Notes: generated by a model from the sequence alone, not told the origin. A stretch of 64,000 nucleotides of DNA from JBMHDN01 sp049889355 (GCA_049889355.1 JBMHDN010000046.1:24803-88802), one strand, 5' to 3'. Positions 42,963 through 53,227 are shown, counted from the stretch's first letter. Numbers and translations are program-made.

Positions 42963-44246
42963 GTGACACAGACCATTGATGCCGCGCTGGACAGGCTGGC
43001 CCAGCTCCATCCCAAGCTGATTGATTTGGGCCTTGATCGCAGTTTTGCCATTTTGGAAAAGCTGGGTAACCCGCATCATGCCCTGCCGCCAACAATCCAT
43101 CTGGCAGGCACCAATGGCAAAGGCTCAACCGCGGCCTTTTTGAGTGCGCTGGCACAGGCAGATAACAAAAAAACCCATGTCTATGCTTCGCCGCATCTGG
43201 TGCGTTTTCATGAACGTATCCGCCTTGCCAATAACCTGATCAGCGATAGGGCGTTACTGGCTTTGCTTGAAGAGGTGGAAGCGGCAAATGGCGGGGCAGA
43301 TATTACCTTTTTTGAAGTCACCACTGCGGCTGCTATGCTGGCCTTCTCGCGTGTGCCGGCAGATTTGCTGATCCTTGAAACAGGGCTTGGCGGTAAGCTG
43401 GATTCCACCAATGTTCTGGACAGACCAGCAGCGACCATCATCACACCGATTGCCCGTGATCACGAGCATTTTCTGGGCTCAGATCTGGCTGGCATCGCCC
43501 GCCAAAAAGCAGGAATCATGCGCAAAGATGTGCCCTGCATCATCGCCAGACAAAGCCCGGAAGTGGCCGCAACCCTGCGTGAAGAAGCCGCTGATATAGG
43601 GGCGGTGCTCTTTGAGGCCGGGGTTGATTTTGACTGGCAAGCAAAGGCAGATGGCGGTTTTGCCCTTGCCATCGGTACAGCACGCTATGATCTGCCGGCC
43701 CCTGCATTGGTTGGCCCACACCAAATTGATAATGCTGCCCTTGCCACGGCGGCGCTGATCATCAGTAGGCAGATAACGCCGTCACAGGTTGCCTTTGAGG
43801 GGCTGACAAAGGCAATATGGCCAGGGCGTGTACAGAATATTTCTGCGGGCAAGCTGGCAGATATAGGTCAAATAGACAGGTTGATTTTGGACGGGGCACA
43901 TAATGCACATGGCGCGCAGGCATTGAAAAATAGTCTGGAGCAGCTTTCGAATCAGAAATGGGCGGTTATTTTTGGTGCGCTTAATACCCGGCCAGCGGCT
44001 GAATTTTTAAATGTCATCCAGCCTGTCTGTGGCAAATTAGTCTGTCTGACCATCCCTGATCAAACCGCCGCCCTCAGCGGTGAGACTTTGGCTGCAGAAG
44101 CAAGGGGGCTTGGTATAGATGCAGCCTATGCAGTCTCTCTCACCGACGCTTTAGAACAGGTAAAAGGGGCCCAGCAGGCTGTTATTTGTGGCTCTCTTTA
44201 TCTGGCTGGCCATGTTCTCGCGCAAAATGAAACGCTGCCTGATTGA
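42963..44246 (+). CDS. folC: Bifunctional folylpolyglutamate synthase/dihydrofolate synthase
   Basis: It adds glutamate to dihydropteroate and folates. The Mur-ligase-like enzyme of 427 residues has LAGTNGKGSTAAFL (P-loop, 48-61), TGLGGKLDSTN, TPIARDHEHFLG, AGIMRKDVP and LDGAHNAHGAQAL. The start is GTG 42963, 20 bp after accD. The stop region forms an imperfect hairpin with trxA-proximal sequence. It converges on trxA, 43 bp away. Confidence 0.95.
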   Translation: MTQTIDAALDRLAQLHPKLIDLGLDRSFAILEKLGNPHHALPPTIHLAGTNGKGSTAAFLSALAQADNKKTHVYASPHLVRFHERIRLANNLISDRALLALLEEVEAANGGADITFFEVTTAAAMLAFSRVPADLLILETGLGGKLDSTNVLDRPAATIITPIARDHEHFLGSDLAGIARQKAGIMRKDVPCIIARQSPEVAATLREEAADIGAVLFEAGVDFDWQAKADGGFALAIGTARYDLPAPALVGPHQIDNAALATAALIISRQITPSQVAFEGLTKAIWPGRVQNISAGKLADIGQIDRLILDGAHNAHGAQALKNSLEQLSNQKWAVIFGALNTRPAAEFLNVIQPVCGKLVCLTIPDQTAALSGETLAAEARGLGIDAAYAVSLTDALEQVKGAQQAVICGSLYLAGHVLAQNETLPD

Positions 44247-44259
44247 TATCAGACAGCGT
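44232..44259. terminator. Weak hairpin between folC and trxA
   Basis: ACGCTG-C-CTGAT-TGAT-ATCAG-A-CAGCGT: eleven pairs with one C-A mismatch. It begins inside folC and lacks a T tract on either strand, so its terminator role is uncertain. Confidence 0.4.
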
Positions 44260-44288
44260 CTTAGCATTCATCAGCTTCATATTTGTGT

Positions 44289-44609
44289 TTAGATATTTTC
44301 AGCAATCCAGCTTTCAAGCTGTGATTTTGGCATAGCACCAATTTTTTCAGCAACCACTTCACCTGATTTAAAAATCAACAGGGTTGGGATACCACGCACA
44401 CCATATTGCATCGGTGTTTGTGGGTTTTCATCGATATTCAGCTTGACGATATCAAGCTTGTCACCCAGCGTGTCTGAAATTTCTTCGAGTGCTGGACCAA
44501 TCGCCTTGCACGGGCCGCACCATTCTGCCCAGAAATCAACCAGAACAGGCTTATCAGCCTGCAAGACATCATTCTGAAACTCAGTATCTGTTGTCTTGGA
44601 AGTTGCCAT
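44289..44609 (-). CDS. trxA: Thioredoxin
   Basis: A 106-residue cytosolic disulfide reductase. The active site is FWAEWCGPCK (Cys31, Cys34), with buried Asp in LVDFWA and the cis-Pro in RGIPTLLIF. It sits directly downstream of addA on the minus strand, an arrangement seen in many alphaproteobacteria, and has its own strong promoter in the gap. Confidence 0.97.
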   Translation of the reverse strand: MATSKTTDTEFQNDVLQADKPVLVDFWAEWCGPCKAIGPALEEISDTLGDKLDIVKLNIDENPQTPMQYGVRGIPTLLIFKSGEVVAEKIGAMPKSQLESWIAENI

Positions 44610-44668
44610 AATAAAATTCCTTTTTTAAGCAGAATTGCGCCTAGCGCATCACATTGTTCCTATGAGGT

Positions 44669-44697
44669 AATGTAAGAAGCTAGCCGGTGCCGGTCAA
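44669..44697 (-). promoter_or_regulatory. Promoter of trxA
   Basis: On the minus strand TTGACC (44697-44692) and TACATT (44674-44669) are 17 bases apart. The leader would be about 50 nt and holds a small TGCG-CTAGG-CGCA hairpin. Confidence 0.65.
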
Positions 44698-44705
44698 GGT
44701 TAAGC

Positions 44706-47700
44706 TCAGGAAAATAAGGCTTTAATCGCGGCTTCTCTGGCCTCTCTTGAAACCGGCATTACAAGCGGGCCACGTGTCCAGACCAGAACGGTGTGAATGG
44801 CTTTATCCGGATAAAGCTGGCTGAGCAAATCTGCATAAAGGGCCATTTGACGGATATAATCGTCAGGAGGCGCTTCATTTTTGGGTATCTGGCCTGTCTT
44901 AAAATCTGCCAGCAAGATTTGATCATCCAAAATACGCAGCCTGTCCAGCTGGGCCGATACAGGCCTATTTTGGACCATACCAACCAGCGGCACTTCTGAA
45001 AGTGCCTCTTCAGCAAAAAGCGGCGCCAGTTCAGGCAAGGCCAGCAGCGTTTCAATTTCTGAATTTATCTGTGCGATCTGATTAGCCTCTATCTGCTTCT
45101 CACGCCCTGACCAGAATTGATTTAAAAGCTGGGCATGGCGTTCTTTTGGAGCATTAGGCAGAATATCCAGCAATTGGTGGATTAGCTGACCGCGCAAACG
45201 GGCCTGCCCTTCGCTGGTAACACCATGCTGGGCGATATCATCCAGCCGGCCTAAATCAGATGGCCGCAATGGGCGTATATCTGGCCTTTGGGTCGGTGCG
45301 GGTCGCTCAAACCATGGCGGGCGCATCGCTGCTGATACTGGTATCTGTGTGCGGTCTTTTGCCTTTATCTCTGGCTCAGTCATAGCGGCCTTTGCCTGCC
45401 CCATTGACAGGCGTAAATGGCCAGGGGCTAGCTCTTCAACCCCTGGCATTTTGGCAAGCGTATCAGCCAGCCGCTGATACCAGCTCTCTTTCATAAACCG
45501 TAAATAGGGGGCTTCCCATCCGCCGATGATGAGTGCTTCTCGGGCTCTGGTTAGCGCGACATAGAGCAAGCGGTCAGCCTCTGCTTTTCGCTGGCTTTCT
45601 TCTTCTGATTTATTTTCAGAGACCGTTTCTGGCCTGAAATCAGCAGCGCTCGGCCAATAAAAGCCATGATCATGGAAAATCAGCGGATCAGCAGGCATTT
45701 TCTGGTTCAGCATATCTGGTAGAATCACAATGGGGGCTTCGAGCCCTTTGGAGGCATGCATGGTCATCAACCTGACCTGGCGTGCATCGCCACTATCCAT
45801 ATCGCGTTTCAATGCGCTGTCATTTTCCCTGAATTGACGCAGGAAATCACCAAGGCCAATGCCCTTATGTTCACCAGCCATGGCCAAAAAAACATCCAGC
45901 GTATCTGCAATTTGATGGCCAAGGCGGGTTTCCATCGCCACACGCCCACCTTCTGCATAAAGGATTTCAGCATAGAAACGCTGAACATCGAGTTGATCAG
46001 CCAAATCACGCCAGCGCGCCAGTTTGTCTGCCGCCTGTCCCAGATGGCTTGAAGCGCCCAAATGCTGATTTAACCGGTCAAACAGGCTTGCCTGACCTCT
46101 GCCGATGGCCAGAGTCATTAAATCATCATCATCCAGCCCAAATAAAGGGGATTTCAGCACAGCGGCCAGTTGCAAATCATCTTCTGGCAACAAACAGGCA
46201 TCACCAAGTGCCATTAAGTCCTGAATTTCAATCTGATTCTGTAATTTGATCCGATCTGCACCTGCCACCGGAATACCGGCTTTTATCAGCGCGGCACGCA
46301 GCAGATAATAGACAGAGCCCCGCTTTCTGAGCAGGATCATAATTTCGCCTGGGTGAATAGGCCGGTGAAGCGGATTATCAGCCCCTGATTGCAACAATTC
46401 AGCGATCTGGCGCGCGACATGTTGGGCCAACAGCCAGTCTGGGCTCTCTGAGGCAGCCTCTGGGCTGGCAGGCTTAAAAGCAGGTAAATCCACCTTTGTG
46501 TTGCCTTTTATCACAGGCCATAATTCAACAAACCCAGGTCGGTCAGCAAAAAACACATCATGGGGGCGATAAAGTTCACCCTTTTCATTTGAACGGCCGG
46601 CCAGGCCTGCCAAATTGGTGTCTGATTTTTCCATCACCGCATCAACAAAAGATAAGACAGCTTTGGATGAGCGGAAAGAGACCGTGAAATCTTCTTCACG
46701 CCAATCTGCCTCTGCTGCCTTTGCCTCTGTTGCCAGCCTGTCGCGCTGATCCAAAAAGGAGGTCGGGCTCGCCCCTTGAAAGCTATAGATAGATTGCTTG
46801 AAATCGCCGACCGCAAATACGGTGCGGGTATTTTCTTGTGTCTCTGCTTTCTCTTCAAAAAACGGTTCGGTCAGCCGGCTGATCAATTGCCATTGTACAG
46901 GGCTTGTATCCTGAGCTTCATCCACCATCACATGATTGATACTGGTATCCAGCTTCCAGCGCAGCCAGTCCATCACCTGCTGCATGCCCAGCAAGCGCGC
47001 TGTCCATAAAATCAGATCATCATAATCAAGTTTGCCAATTTCTAATTTACGAGCGCGATAGAGACCATAGACAGCACGGCTGAGATTGAGCAAGGCTTGC
47101 GTTTGACGCGCGGTTGCAAAGGCTTCTTGCTTTAGAAAATAATCTTGCAAGAGCGTGATCACTGACCCTTGCAACGCATCTATATCGGCGCGTATTTCGC
47201 GTGCTTTTTTATCGCTGAGGGTTTTGCGCGGCGCACCTGAGGTGAAAAAGGCCGATTTCAAAAAGGCCAGATTTTCAGGCTGCGATTCAGGTGCACATGC
47301 TAAATATGCCCTTATATCGGCGGCGCGTTTTTGTTGATTTGCACCTGCATTTATCAGCACATCGCTGATGATATCGAGATGTAATTCCGCCAGCTGGTCA
47401 CACAAGCCTATCGCCTCATTTTGCAAGGCCTTTGTTGTGGTGTGGCCAGCCAGTGCCTCAAGGTGGGTTTTGCTATCTGCATAGGCCAGTTCAGAAGAGA
47501 TCAGCTCTTCAATAAATTGACGCTCCCCGAAAATGAGCTTTAAGAGCCGCAACAATGTCTGCTCATCTGCCTTTGAGATAACCAGGTCAATATCAGACAC
47601 CAGCGTTATTGGTGGCGTCTTCAAAATCTGCATCAGGCTTTCAAAGAGCAAATTATCACGCTCTAAATCTTCTAACATTTCAAAATTGGGGGGCAGGCCT

Positions 47701-48176
47701 GCTTCGATTGGAAAACGTTGCAGGACAGACAGGCAAAATGCATGCACTGTTTCAATGCGCGGCCCATCATCACTATCCAGAATTTCTGCAAAGAGCCGGC
47801 GTGCCCGTGCAATTTCATCTTGTGTAGGATTGATGAGGCCGGTCTTAATCAGGCTGTCACGCAAGTCAGAATCTGAACAAATGGCCCATTGTGCCAGCAC
47901 CTTATTCAGTCTGATTTGCATTTCTGCTGCTGCTGAATTGGTGTAGGTCATGCATAAAATAGAGCGGGCCTCTTCACCAGCCAGCAATAAACGCAGCACC
48001 CGATCTGTGAGGACCTTGGTTTTACCCGTGCCCGCATTAGCTGATACAAAAACCGAACTGGCCGGATAGGCTGCCCGGTTTTGTGCTTCTGTGGCTTTTT
48101 CAGCTAGGCTGTCAGAGCGCTTTTGTGCGGCTCCAGATGCCGGCTTGTTTGGTGCATGCAGCTGTCTATCAGTCAT
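44706..48176 (-). CDS. addA: Double-strand break repair helicase AddA
   Basis: The UvrD-type helicase/nuclease subunit of AddAB, which processes DNA ends for RecA. Near the N-terminus SANAGTGKTKVLTDRVL is Walker A (45-61); then YTNSAAAEM, MVDEAQDTSPVQW (Walker B), VGDFKQSIYSFQGA, LMTMHASKGLEAPIVIL and LYVALTRAREALIIGG. The C-terminal RecB-type nuclease has QLDRLRILDDQILLADFKTGQ. It starts at ATG 48176 within the ATGACTGA overlap with addB and is 1156 residues; longer starts fall inside addB and are unlikely. Confidence 0.95.
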   Translation of the reverse strand: MTDRQLHAPNKPASGAAQKRSDSLAEKATEAQNRAAYPASSVFVSANAGTGKTKVLTDRVLRLLLAGEEARSILCMTYTNSAAAEMQIRLNKVLAQWAICSDSDLRDSLIKTGLINPTQDEIARARRLFAEILDSDDGPRIETVHAFCLSVLQRFPIEAGLPPNFEMLEDLERDNLLFESLMQILKTPPITLVSDIDLVISKADEQTLLRLLKLIFGERQFIEELISSELAYADSKTHLEALAGHTTTKALQNEAIGLCDQLAELHLDIISDVLINAGANQQKRAADIRAYLACAPESQPENLAFLKSAFFTSGAPRKTLSDKKAREIRADIDALQGSVITLLQDYFLKQEAFATARQTQALLNLSRAVYGLYRARKLEIGKLDYDDLILWTARLLGMQQVMDWLRWKLDTSINHVMVDEAQDTSPVQWQLISRLTEPFFEEKAETQENTRTVFAVGDFKQSIYSFQGASPTSFLDQRDRLATEAKAAEADWREEDFTVSFRSSKAVLSFVDAVMEKSDTNLAGLAGRSNEKGELYRPHDVFFADRPGFVELWPVIKGNTKVDLPAFKPASPEAASESPDWLLAQHVARQIAELLQSGADNPLHRPIHPGEIMILLRKRGSVYYLLRAALIKAGIPVAGADRIKLQNQIEIQDLMALGDACLLPEDDLQLAAVLKSPLFGLDDDDLMTLAIGRGQASLFDRLNQHLGASSHLGQAADKLARWRDLADQLDVQRFYAEILYAEGGRVAMETRLGHQIADTLDVFLAMAGEHKGIGLGDFLRQFRENDSALKRDMDSGDARQVRLMTMHASKGLEAPIVILPDMLNQKMPADPLIFHDHGFYWPSAADFRPETVSENKSEEESQRKAEADRLLYVALTRAREALIIGGWEAPYLRFMKESWYQRLADTLAKMPGVEELAPGHLRLSMGQAKAAMTEPEIKAKDRTQIPVSAAMRPPWFERPAPTQRPDIRPLRPSDLGRLDDIAQHGVTSEGQARLRGQLIHQLLDILPNAPKERHAQLLNQFWSGREKQIEANQIAQINSEIETLLALPELAPLFAEEALSEVPLVGMVQNRPVSAQLDRLRILDDQILLADFKTGQIPKNEAPPDDYIRQMALYADLLSQLYPDKAIHTVLVWTRGPLVMPVSREAREAAIKALFS

Positions 48177-51150
48177 CATCCACCTCACCAATTCGCCATT
48201 CACGCACCCGAGAGAGATGGCGTGTCTCAGAAAAATCAGGGCGCGCGGCAGGGTGCGGTTCCACCTCATAAGCCATATCCGCATCATCATATAGACGAAT
48301 GAGATCTGTGATCTGGTCCAGTGTTTTTGCCGGATCTATTTTTTCTGAGCTAATCCTTGTCTGAATAACAGGCCGATCACGGCGCCCTGATAGCTGCCAG
48401 TAAGACACCGCTTCAATCGCTGGTTTGGTATCGGTGTGAGACGCGCTCATATCATAGCCACCAGCATGTAAAATGGCGGCTTCAACCAGCAGCTGGGTGC
48501 GCCGACCTGTCACCACCTTGGCGCTATTGGGCGCCTGACCAGTCTTGTAGTCAATGATCTCAAATCGGCCATCTGCGGTTTTATCAATGCGATCAGCACG
48601 GGCCTGGAGCCGCACCTCACCGCCTGGCATATCAAAGCTCAAATAGCCTGTTTGCTCAATATAGCTGATGCTCTTGCTTGCCCGTCTGTCTGTTTCTTCT
48701 GCCAGAAACCAGTCTTTCACCCGTTGTAATCTCGGCCGCCAGAAAAGGCTGATTTGCGGGTAATGAGACCATTGGCTGAAATGCCTGTCTGCAATCTCAT
48801 CAAATAGGTCAGACGCCTCTTGATCTAGCGGGCCATCTGGTAGTGCGATCATAAAATCTTCAAGCACCTTATGAAATAAATCACCGCGCAATAATGGCCC
48901 GGGTGGTGCGTCAACCTGTTGCAATGCGCGTAATTTCAGCACACGTTTGGCATAAAGGCTGTAGGGATCATCAATCCATTTATCAAAATCAGTTGCACTC
49001 AAAAACCGCGGCCTAGCGTTAAGAGGTGGTTTCGGGGCAGGCGGTTTCAGGGCCATAGCGCTGCGTTTTTGCTGATCATTCAGCACAGCGACCAGCCAGT
49101 CAGGCGGCGATGTCTTTAAATGGCTGTCCAGCTTGGTGGCGGCCAGCACCGCATCAAGGCGCATCAACCATCTGCTGGGGCTGGTCAGGCTATTATTCTG
49201 GCGGCTGGCACGGGTGAGGATCACCTCATCATGCCCCAGATGGCTGTAGAAATCATGCGCAGACAGACCCAGCCGGCTGGTCCTATCTGGCAGACCGAGC
49301 TGGCGGCGCATCGCATTGCCCATCCAAGGATCTGCCTGGGCTTGCTGAGGCCAGCTGCCTTCGTTCAATCCGGCCAAAATCACCCGATCAGCAGAGAGCA
49401 AGCGGGCCTCAATCGGGCTCAACACCGATAGACGCGGGTGGCTAACAGGCGGGCGTATAATTTTTTGCTGGCATAAGGCAAAAAACAAGCTTGGCAACAT
49501 ATCCATTTGCAAGCTAGGGGTCGCGCGCAGATCTAGCGCGGCCAGTTCGCTGAGCAGGCTCAGCAATTCACGCCCCCCGCGCATGCCATAGAGCCTGTCG
49601 ACACCATTTGGATCTTCTGGTGTGGCTGCCATCGCCTCTGCTGTTTGACCCAAAGCCTCAGATAACTGACCTAGAGACGGGTTTAGCATTTTTGCAAAAG
49701 CAGCAAGCGGTTCAAGATGTGCGATTACATGCTGGTCAAGAAAAGAGAGCAAAGCCGGATGGGCAGAGAGACGGCTGCGTATCCCCTCAAGGCTCGGATC
49801 AGGCAAATGACCACGCAAGGCGACCTGCTCTATCTGGCGCACATAGCCTGAAAAATAGCGCCGCTCTAACCCACCACAAGCCAGCGGGTGGTTCATTAAA
49901 TTCAATAAAGCGCGCGGCGACCAATTGCTGATAGCCCCTTCTAATAGGGCTTGGCAAAACCGTGCAGGGGCTGATTTTGTTAAGGGTGCACCTGCGCTAT
50001 CCTCCACCTCTAATTGCCAGCCACGCAAGATGTGGGTGATTTGATTGGCAAGAGTGCGATCAGGGGTGATCACAAGGGCAGTGCGGCCTGGCTCTTCAAG
50101 GACCTCGCGCATCATTGAGGCAATAATCTGTGCTTCTTCTTCACCAGAACGCGCATTTATCTGGCGCATATGCGCGACAGAAGCGGCATTGATCTCAGGG
50201 CGTGTGCGGGCAAGCTGGCGCCATCTGGCGGTCAGTTCAGCTGGACAAAATACTTCATCAAGCAACGCCTCAAGTGGCAGTTTTGATGCTGTTTTCTCAG
50301 CTATGCAACCTGGCCAGAGGGCGACATCAGCTGGCGCACAAGCCAGCGTATCCAATGTATCAACCAGCGGAAATTGCGGATGGCTGCGATCGCTGCGAAT
50401 AGCCTCGATATCAGATGCGCTCAGGCCAGCGCTTAAGGCAGGCAGGATAATGGCACTTTTTGGCCAGTCCATCATCAAGGACATTAACCGTCTTGTGGTT
50501 GGCACCGAGCCTGTTGTACCGGCCAGAAACACCTGGCCTTTTGGCGGTGTCTCGGCGCAGTCATCAAAAAGCTGATGCAGCAGTTTTTGCTGACGTGCTA
50601 CGGGATCTATCAATCCGGCTTCAGCCAGAATGGCTGGCCAGTGCGCGACAATGATTTGAAGACAGTGATAGACCGCTTCCCAATGGCGTGCCATATCCTC
50701 AGGCAAAGCCTTTTGCAAATCCGCACCAGACACATCCGCGCGTTGCATCTGATCCAACAGCTGAGCTAGGCTGGCTGCTAAATCCACCAGCTGATCAGGA
50801 GGCAGACGCCGCCCATCCAGCTGAAAATATTCAAGCTGTTTGGCCAGTAACATCTGGCGTTGAAGTGGGCTGATAGGTTCAGGTAAATCCAAGGCTGCAC
50901 CTGAACGCAGCAAAATGTCCTCGTCATTATCCAATTCGCCAACCGGCATCATGCGTGGCAGTAAAAGCGGCCGGCCATCTGCTTCGGCCAGAAATGCCTC
51001 TCTCAGCGCCCGCACCGCGCGCCGTGAAGGAAGCAGAATGAGGGCATTTGATAAATCAGGACCCGGCCCTGTAAAATGCAGGATACCGCGCGCCAAAGCC
51101 GGCAGAAAAGGCTGACCAGTCGGGATGGAGAAAAGGCGCGTTGATGGCAT
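48169..51150 (-). CDS. addB: Double-strand break repair protein AddB
   Basis: The partner of AddA. The 993-residue protein is the alphaproteobacterial form, with an inactive helicase-like N-terminal part (LILLPSRRAVRALREAFL and LDQMQRADVSG), a middle with ILAGLNEGSWP and a C-terminal RecB-like nuclease (LQARADRIDKTADGRFEIIDYKTGQ). No iron-sulfur cysteine set like that of Bacillus AddB is evident in what I read. No clear ribosome-binding site precedes the ATG, which lies 62 bp after tsaE. In many alphaproteobacteria, two sugar-kinase/nucleotidyltransferase genes lie here; they are absent. Confidence 0.93.
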   Translation of the reverse strand: MPSTRLFSIPTGQPFLPALARGILHFTGPGPDLSNALILLPSRRAVRALREAFLAEADGRPLLLPRMMPVGELDNDEDILLRSGAALDLPEPISPLQRQMLLAKQLEYFQLDGRRLPPDQLVDLAASLAQLLDQMQRADVSGADLQKALPEDMARHWEAVYHCLQIIVAHWPAILAEAGLIDPVARQQKLLHQLFDDCAETPPKGQVFLAGTTGSVPTTRRLMSLMMDWPKSAIILPALSAGLSASDIEAIRSDRSHPQFPLVDTLDTLACAPADVALWPGCIAEKTASKLPLEALLDEVFCPAELTARWRQLARTRPEINAASVAHMRQINARSGEEEAQIIASMMREVLEEPGRTALVITPDRTLANQITHILRGWQLEVEDSAGAPLTKSAPARFCQALLEGAISNWSPRALLNLMNHPLACGGLERRYFSGYVRQIEQVALRGHLPDPSLEGIRSRLSAHPALLSFLDQHVIAHLEPLAAFAKMLNPSLGQLSEALGQTAEAMAATPEDPNGVDRLYGMRGGRELLSLLSELAALDLRATPSLQMDMLPSLFFALCQQKIIRPPVSHPRLSVLSPIEARLLSADRVILAGLNEGSWPQQAQADPWMGNAMRRQLGLPDRTSRLGLSAHDFYSHLGHDEVILTRASRQNNSLTSPSRWLMRLDAVLAATKLDSHLKTSPPDWLVAVLNDQQKRSAMALKPPAPKPPLNARPRFLSATDFDKWIDDPYSLYAKRVLKLRALQQVDAPPGPLLRGDLFHKVLEDFMIALPDGPLDQEASDLFDEIADRHFSQWSHYPQISLFWRPRLQRVKDWFLAEETDRRASKSISYIEQTGYLSFDMPGGEVRLQARADRIDKTADGRFEIIDYKTGQAPNSAKVVTGRRTQLLVEAAILHAGGYDMSASHTDTKPAIEAVSYWQLSGRRDRPVIQTRISSEKIDPAKTLDQITDLIRLYDDADMAYEVEPHPAARPDFSETRHLSRVREWRIGEVDDD

Positions 51151-51212
51151 GCGCTTATGCTAGCGTAACAGCACCATGCAAACAAGCTGATTTGCCTTGG
51201 CAGGCTAGCGGG

Positions 51213-51695
51213 TTAGACCAGCTGGCGCACCAGCGTTTGTGGGCCAGAGATACGTATGAGACGCTGTTCTGTTTGCGCCCCGAAATCAATCGATAGATGC
51301 AAGGCACCGCTTGGCAGATAGGGGCCCAGCCTGTCTGGCCATTCAATCAGACAAGCTGCATCGATAAAGGCATCTTCAATGCCGAGCTCAAGCACCTCTT
51401 CTGGATGTTCCAAGCGATAGAGATCCATATGCCAAACTTCAAGGCCGGCCATTTGATGCGGGGAAGTGGCTTCATAGGTTTGAACAAGGGTGAAAGTCGG
51501 GCTCGGGATATCGCCTGTCTCGCCGCAGCCATGACGCAAAATTGCCCGCGCGAGTTCTGATTTGCCAGACCCCAGCGGCCCTGACAAGCAGAGCACAAAA
51601 GAAGGGGCCAGCAATCGTGCGATGCTGGCCCCCAATATGTCTGTAGCTGCCAGATCATCCAGCTCAAGCTGAACATTAAATGGCTGACCTGTCAT
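51213..51695 (-). CDS. tsaE: tRNA threonylcarbamoyladenosine synthesis ATPase TsaE
   Basis: It powers the TsaBD complex that makes t6A37 in tRNA. Walker A is GPLGSGKSELARAIL (39-53); SPTFTLVQTYEA follows, then VWHMDLYRLEHPEEVLELGIEDAF, and IEWPDRLGPYLP. Length 160 residues. It lies between ahcY and addB on the same strand; 15 bp separate the upstream ahcY stop from its ATG. Confidence 0.95.
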   Translation of the reverse strand: MTGQPFNVQLELDDLAATDILGASIARLLAPSFVLCLSGPLGSGKSELARAILRHGCGETGDIPSPTFTLVQTYEATSPHQMAGLEVWHMDLYRLEHPEEVLELGIEDAFIDAACLIEWPDRLGPYLPSGALHLSIDFGAQTEQRLIRISGPQTLVRQLV

Positions 51696-51710
51696 CTGGT
51701 TTACCCTGTT

Positions 51711-53099
51711 TTAATAGCGATAATGCTCAGGCTTGAACGGGCCTTCTGGGGTGACGCCAATATAATCTGCCTGATCTTGTGCCAGGGTTGTCAGCTTTAC
51801 ACCAATGCGATCAAGGTGAAGGCGTGCGACCTTTTCATCCAGATGCTTTGGCAAGATATATACATCATTCTTATATTCATCTTCTTTGGTGTAGAGTTCA
51901 ATCTGAGCCAACACCTGGTTGGTGAAGGATGCAGACATCACAAAAGACGGGTGGCCTGTCGCATTGCCTAGATTGAGCAGGCGGCCTTCTGATAACAGGA
52001 TCAGACGATTGCCAGATGGCATTTCGATCATATCGACCTGATCTTTGATCTTTGTCCATTTGTGGTTTTTCAGATGTGCCACTTGGATTTCATTATCGAA
52101 ATGGCCGATATTGCCAACAATCGCCATATCCTTCATCTCGCGCATATGCTCAATGCGGATAACATCTTTATTACCTGTGGTGGTGATGAAGATATCAGCT
52201 GAATGCACCGCATCTTCGAGTGTAACCACCTCAAAGCCATCCATCGCTGCCTGCAAGGCACAAATTGGGTCCACTTCGGTCACCTTGACACGGGCACCGG
52301 CACCGGCCAGAGACGCAGCAGAACCTTTGCCCACATCGCCATAGCCACAGACCACAGCTGTTTTGCCTGCCATCATCGTGTCAGTGGCACGCCGGATACC
52401 ATCCACCAGCGATTCCTTACAGCCATATTTATTGTCAAATTTCGACTTGGTGACACTGTCATTCACATTGATAGCCGGGAAAGGCAGCTGGCCGTTTTTG
52501 ACCAATTCATAGAGGCGGTGCACACCGGTGGTTGTTTCTTCTGACACACCCTTAATCGCATCGCGTGTCTTGGTAAACCAGCCAGGTGATTGTTCCATCC
52601 GCTTTTTGATCTGCGCTTTGATAACCGCTTCTTCTTCTGATTGCGGTACTGGGATGATATCTTCACCAGCTTCGGCACGGGCACCCAGCAGCACATATAA
52701 AGTAGCATCCCCGCCATCATCCAAAATCATGTTTGGGCCATCTGGAAACATGAATGATTTATCAAGGTAATCCCAATGCTCTTCTAGAGACTGGCCTTTG
52801 ATTGCAAAAACCGGAATATTGCCTGCTGCAATGGCGGCGGCGGCATGATCTTGTGTTGAGAAAATATTACAAGATGCCCAGCGCACATCTGCACCCAGCG
52901 CAGCCAATGTTTCGATCAGCACAGCGGTTTGAATGGTCATATGCAGCGAACCAACGATACGCGCGCCTTTCAAAGGCTGGGCTGCGCCATATTCTTCGCG
53001 CAAGGCCATCAGGCCAGGCATCTCGCTTTCAGCGATAGCTATTTCTTTTCTACCCCAATCGGCGAGACCAATATCGGCGATGATATAATCCTGACTCAT
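51711..53099 (-). CDS. ahcY: Adenosylhomocysteinase
   Basis: It hydrolyses S-adenosylhomocysteine, keeping methylation going. The 462-residue NAD enzyme has SLHMTIQTAVLIETL, ASCNIFSTQDHAAAAIA, FDNKYGCKESLVDGI, VVCGYGDVGKGSAASL (Rossmann), TTGNKDVI and the C-terminal KPEHYRY that completes the neighbouring active site. ATG 53099 has GAGAGG six bases upstream; the reading from 53150 adds 17 atypical residues. A short hairpin GGTGAT-N8-ATCACC (53125-53144) lies in the leader, but it does not resemble the SAH riboswitch. Confidence 0.96.
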   Translation of the reverse strand: MSQDYIIADIGLADWGRKEIAIAESEMPGLMALREEYGAAQPLKGARIVGSLHMTIQTAVLIETLAALGADVRWASCNIFSTQDHAAAAIAAGNIPVFAIKGQSLEEHWDYLDKSFMFPDGPNMILDDGGDATLYVLLGARAEAGEDIIPVPQSEEEAVIKAQIKKRMEQSPGWFTKTRDAIKGVSEETTTGVHRLYELVKNGQLPFPAINVNDSVTKSKFDNKYGCKESLVDGIRRATDTMMAGKTAVVCGYGDVGKGSAASLAGAGARVKVTEVDPICALQAAMDGFEVVTLEDAVHSADIFITTTGNKDVIRIEHMREMKDMAIVGNIGHFDNEIQVAHLKNHKWTKIKDQVDMIEMPSGNRLILLSEGRLLNLGNATGHPSFVMSASFTNQVLAQIELYTKEDEYKNDVYILPKHLDEKVARLHLDRIGVKLTTLAQDQADYIGVTPEGPFKPEHYRY

Positions 53100-53227
53100 G
53101 TTTGCCTCTCTTTTGAAACTCAGCGGTGATGCCATATGATCACCCATCATGCTTATAGCGATAAACCAACTCTATGGCTTATACGCGGCCCATCTTTAAC
53201 AGATTGGCCTGCTTAAACAAAGTATAA

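Noticed and set aside
53100..53227. SAM or SAH riboswitch before ahcY
   Set aside because: Only one 6-bp hairpin with an 8-base loop is present; I could not find the conserved SAH (ahcY) or SAM-II pattern.
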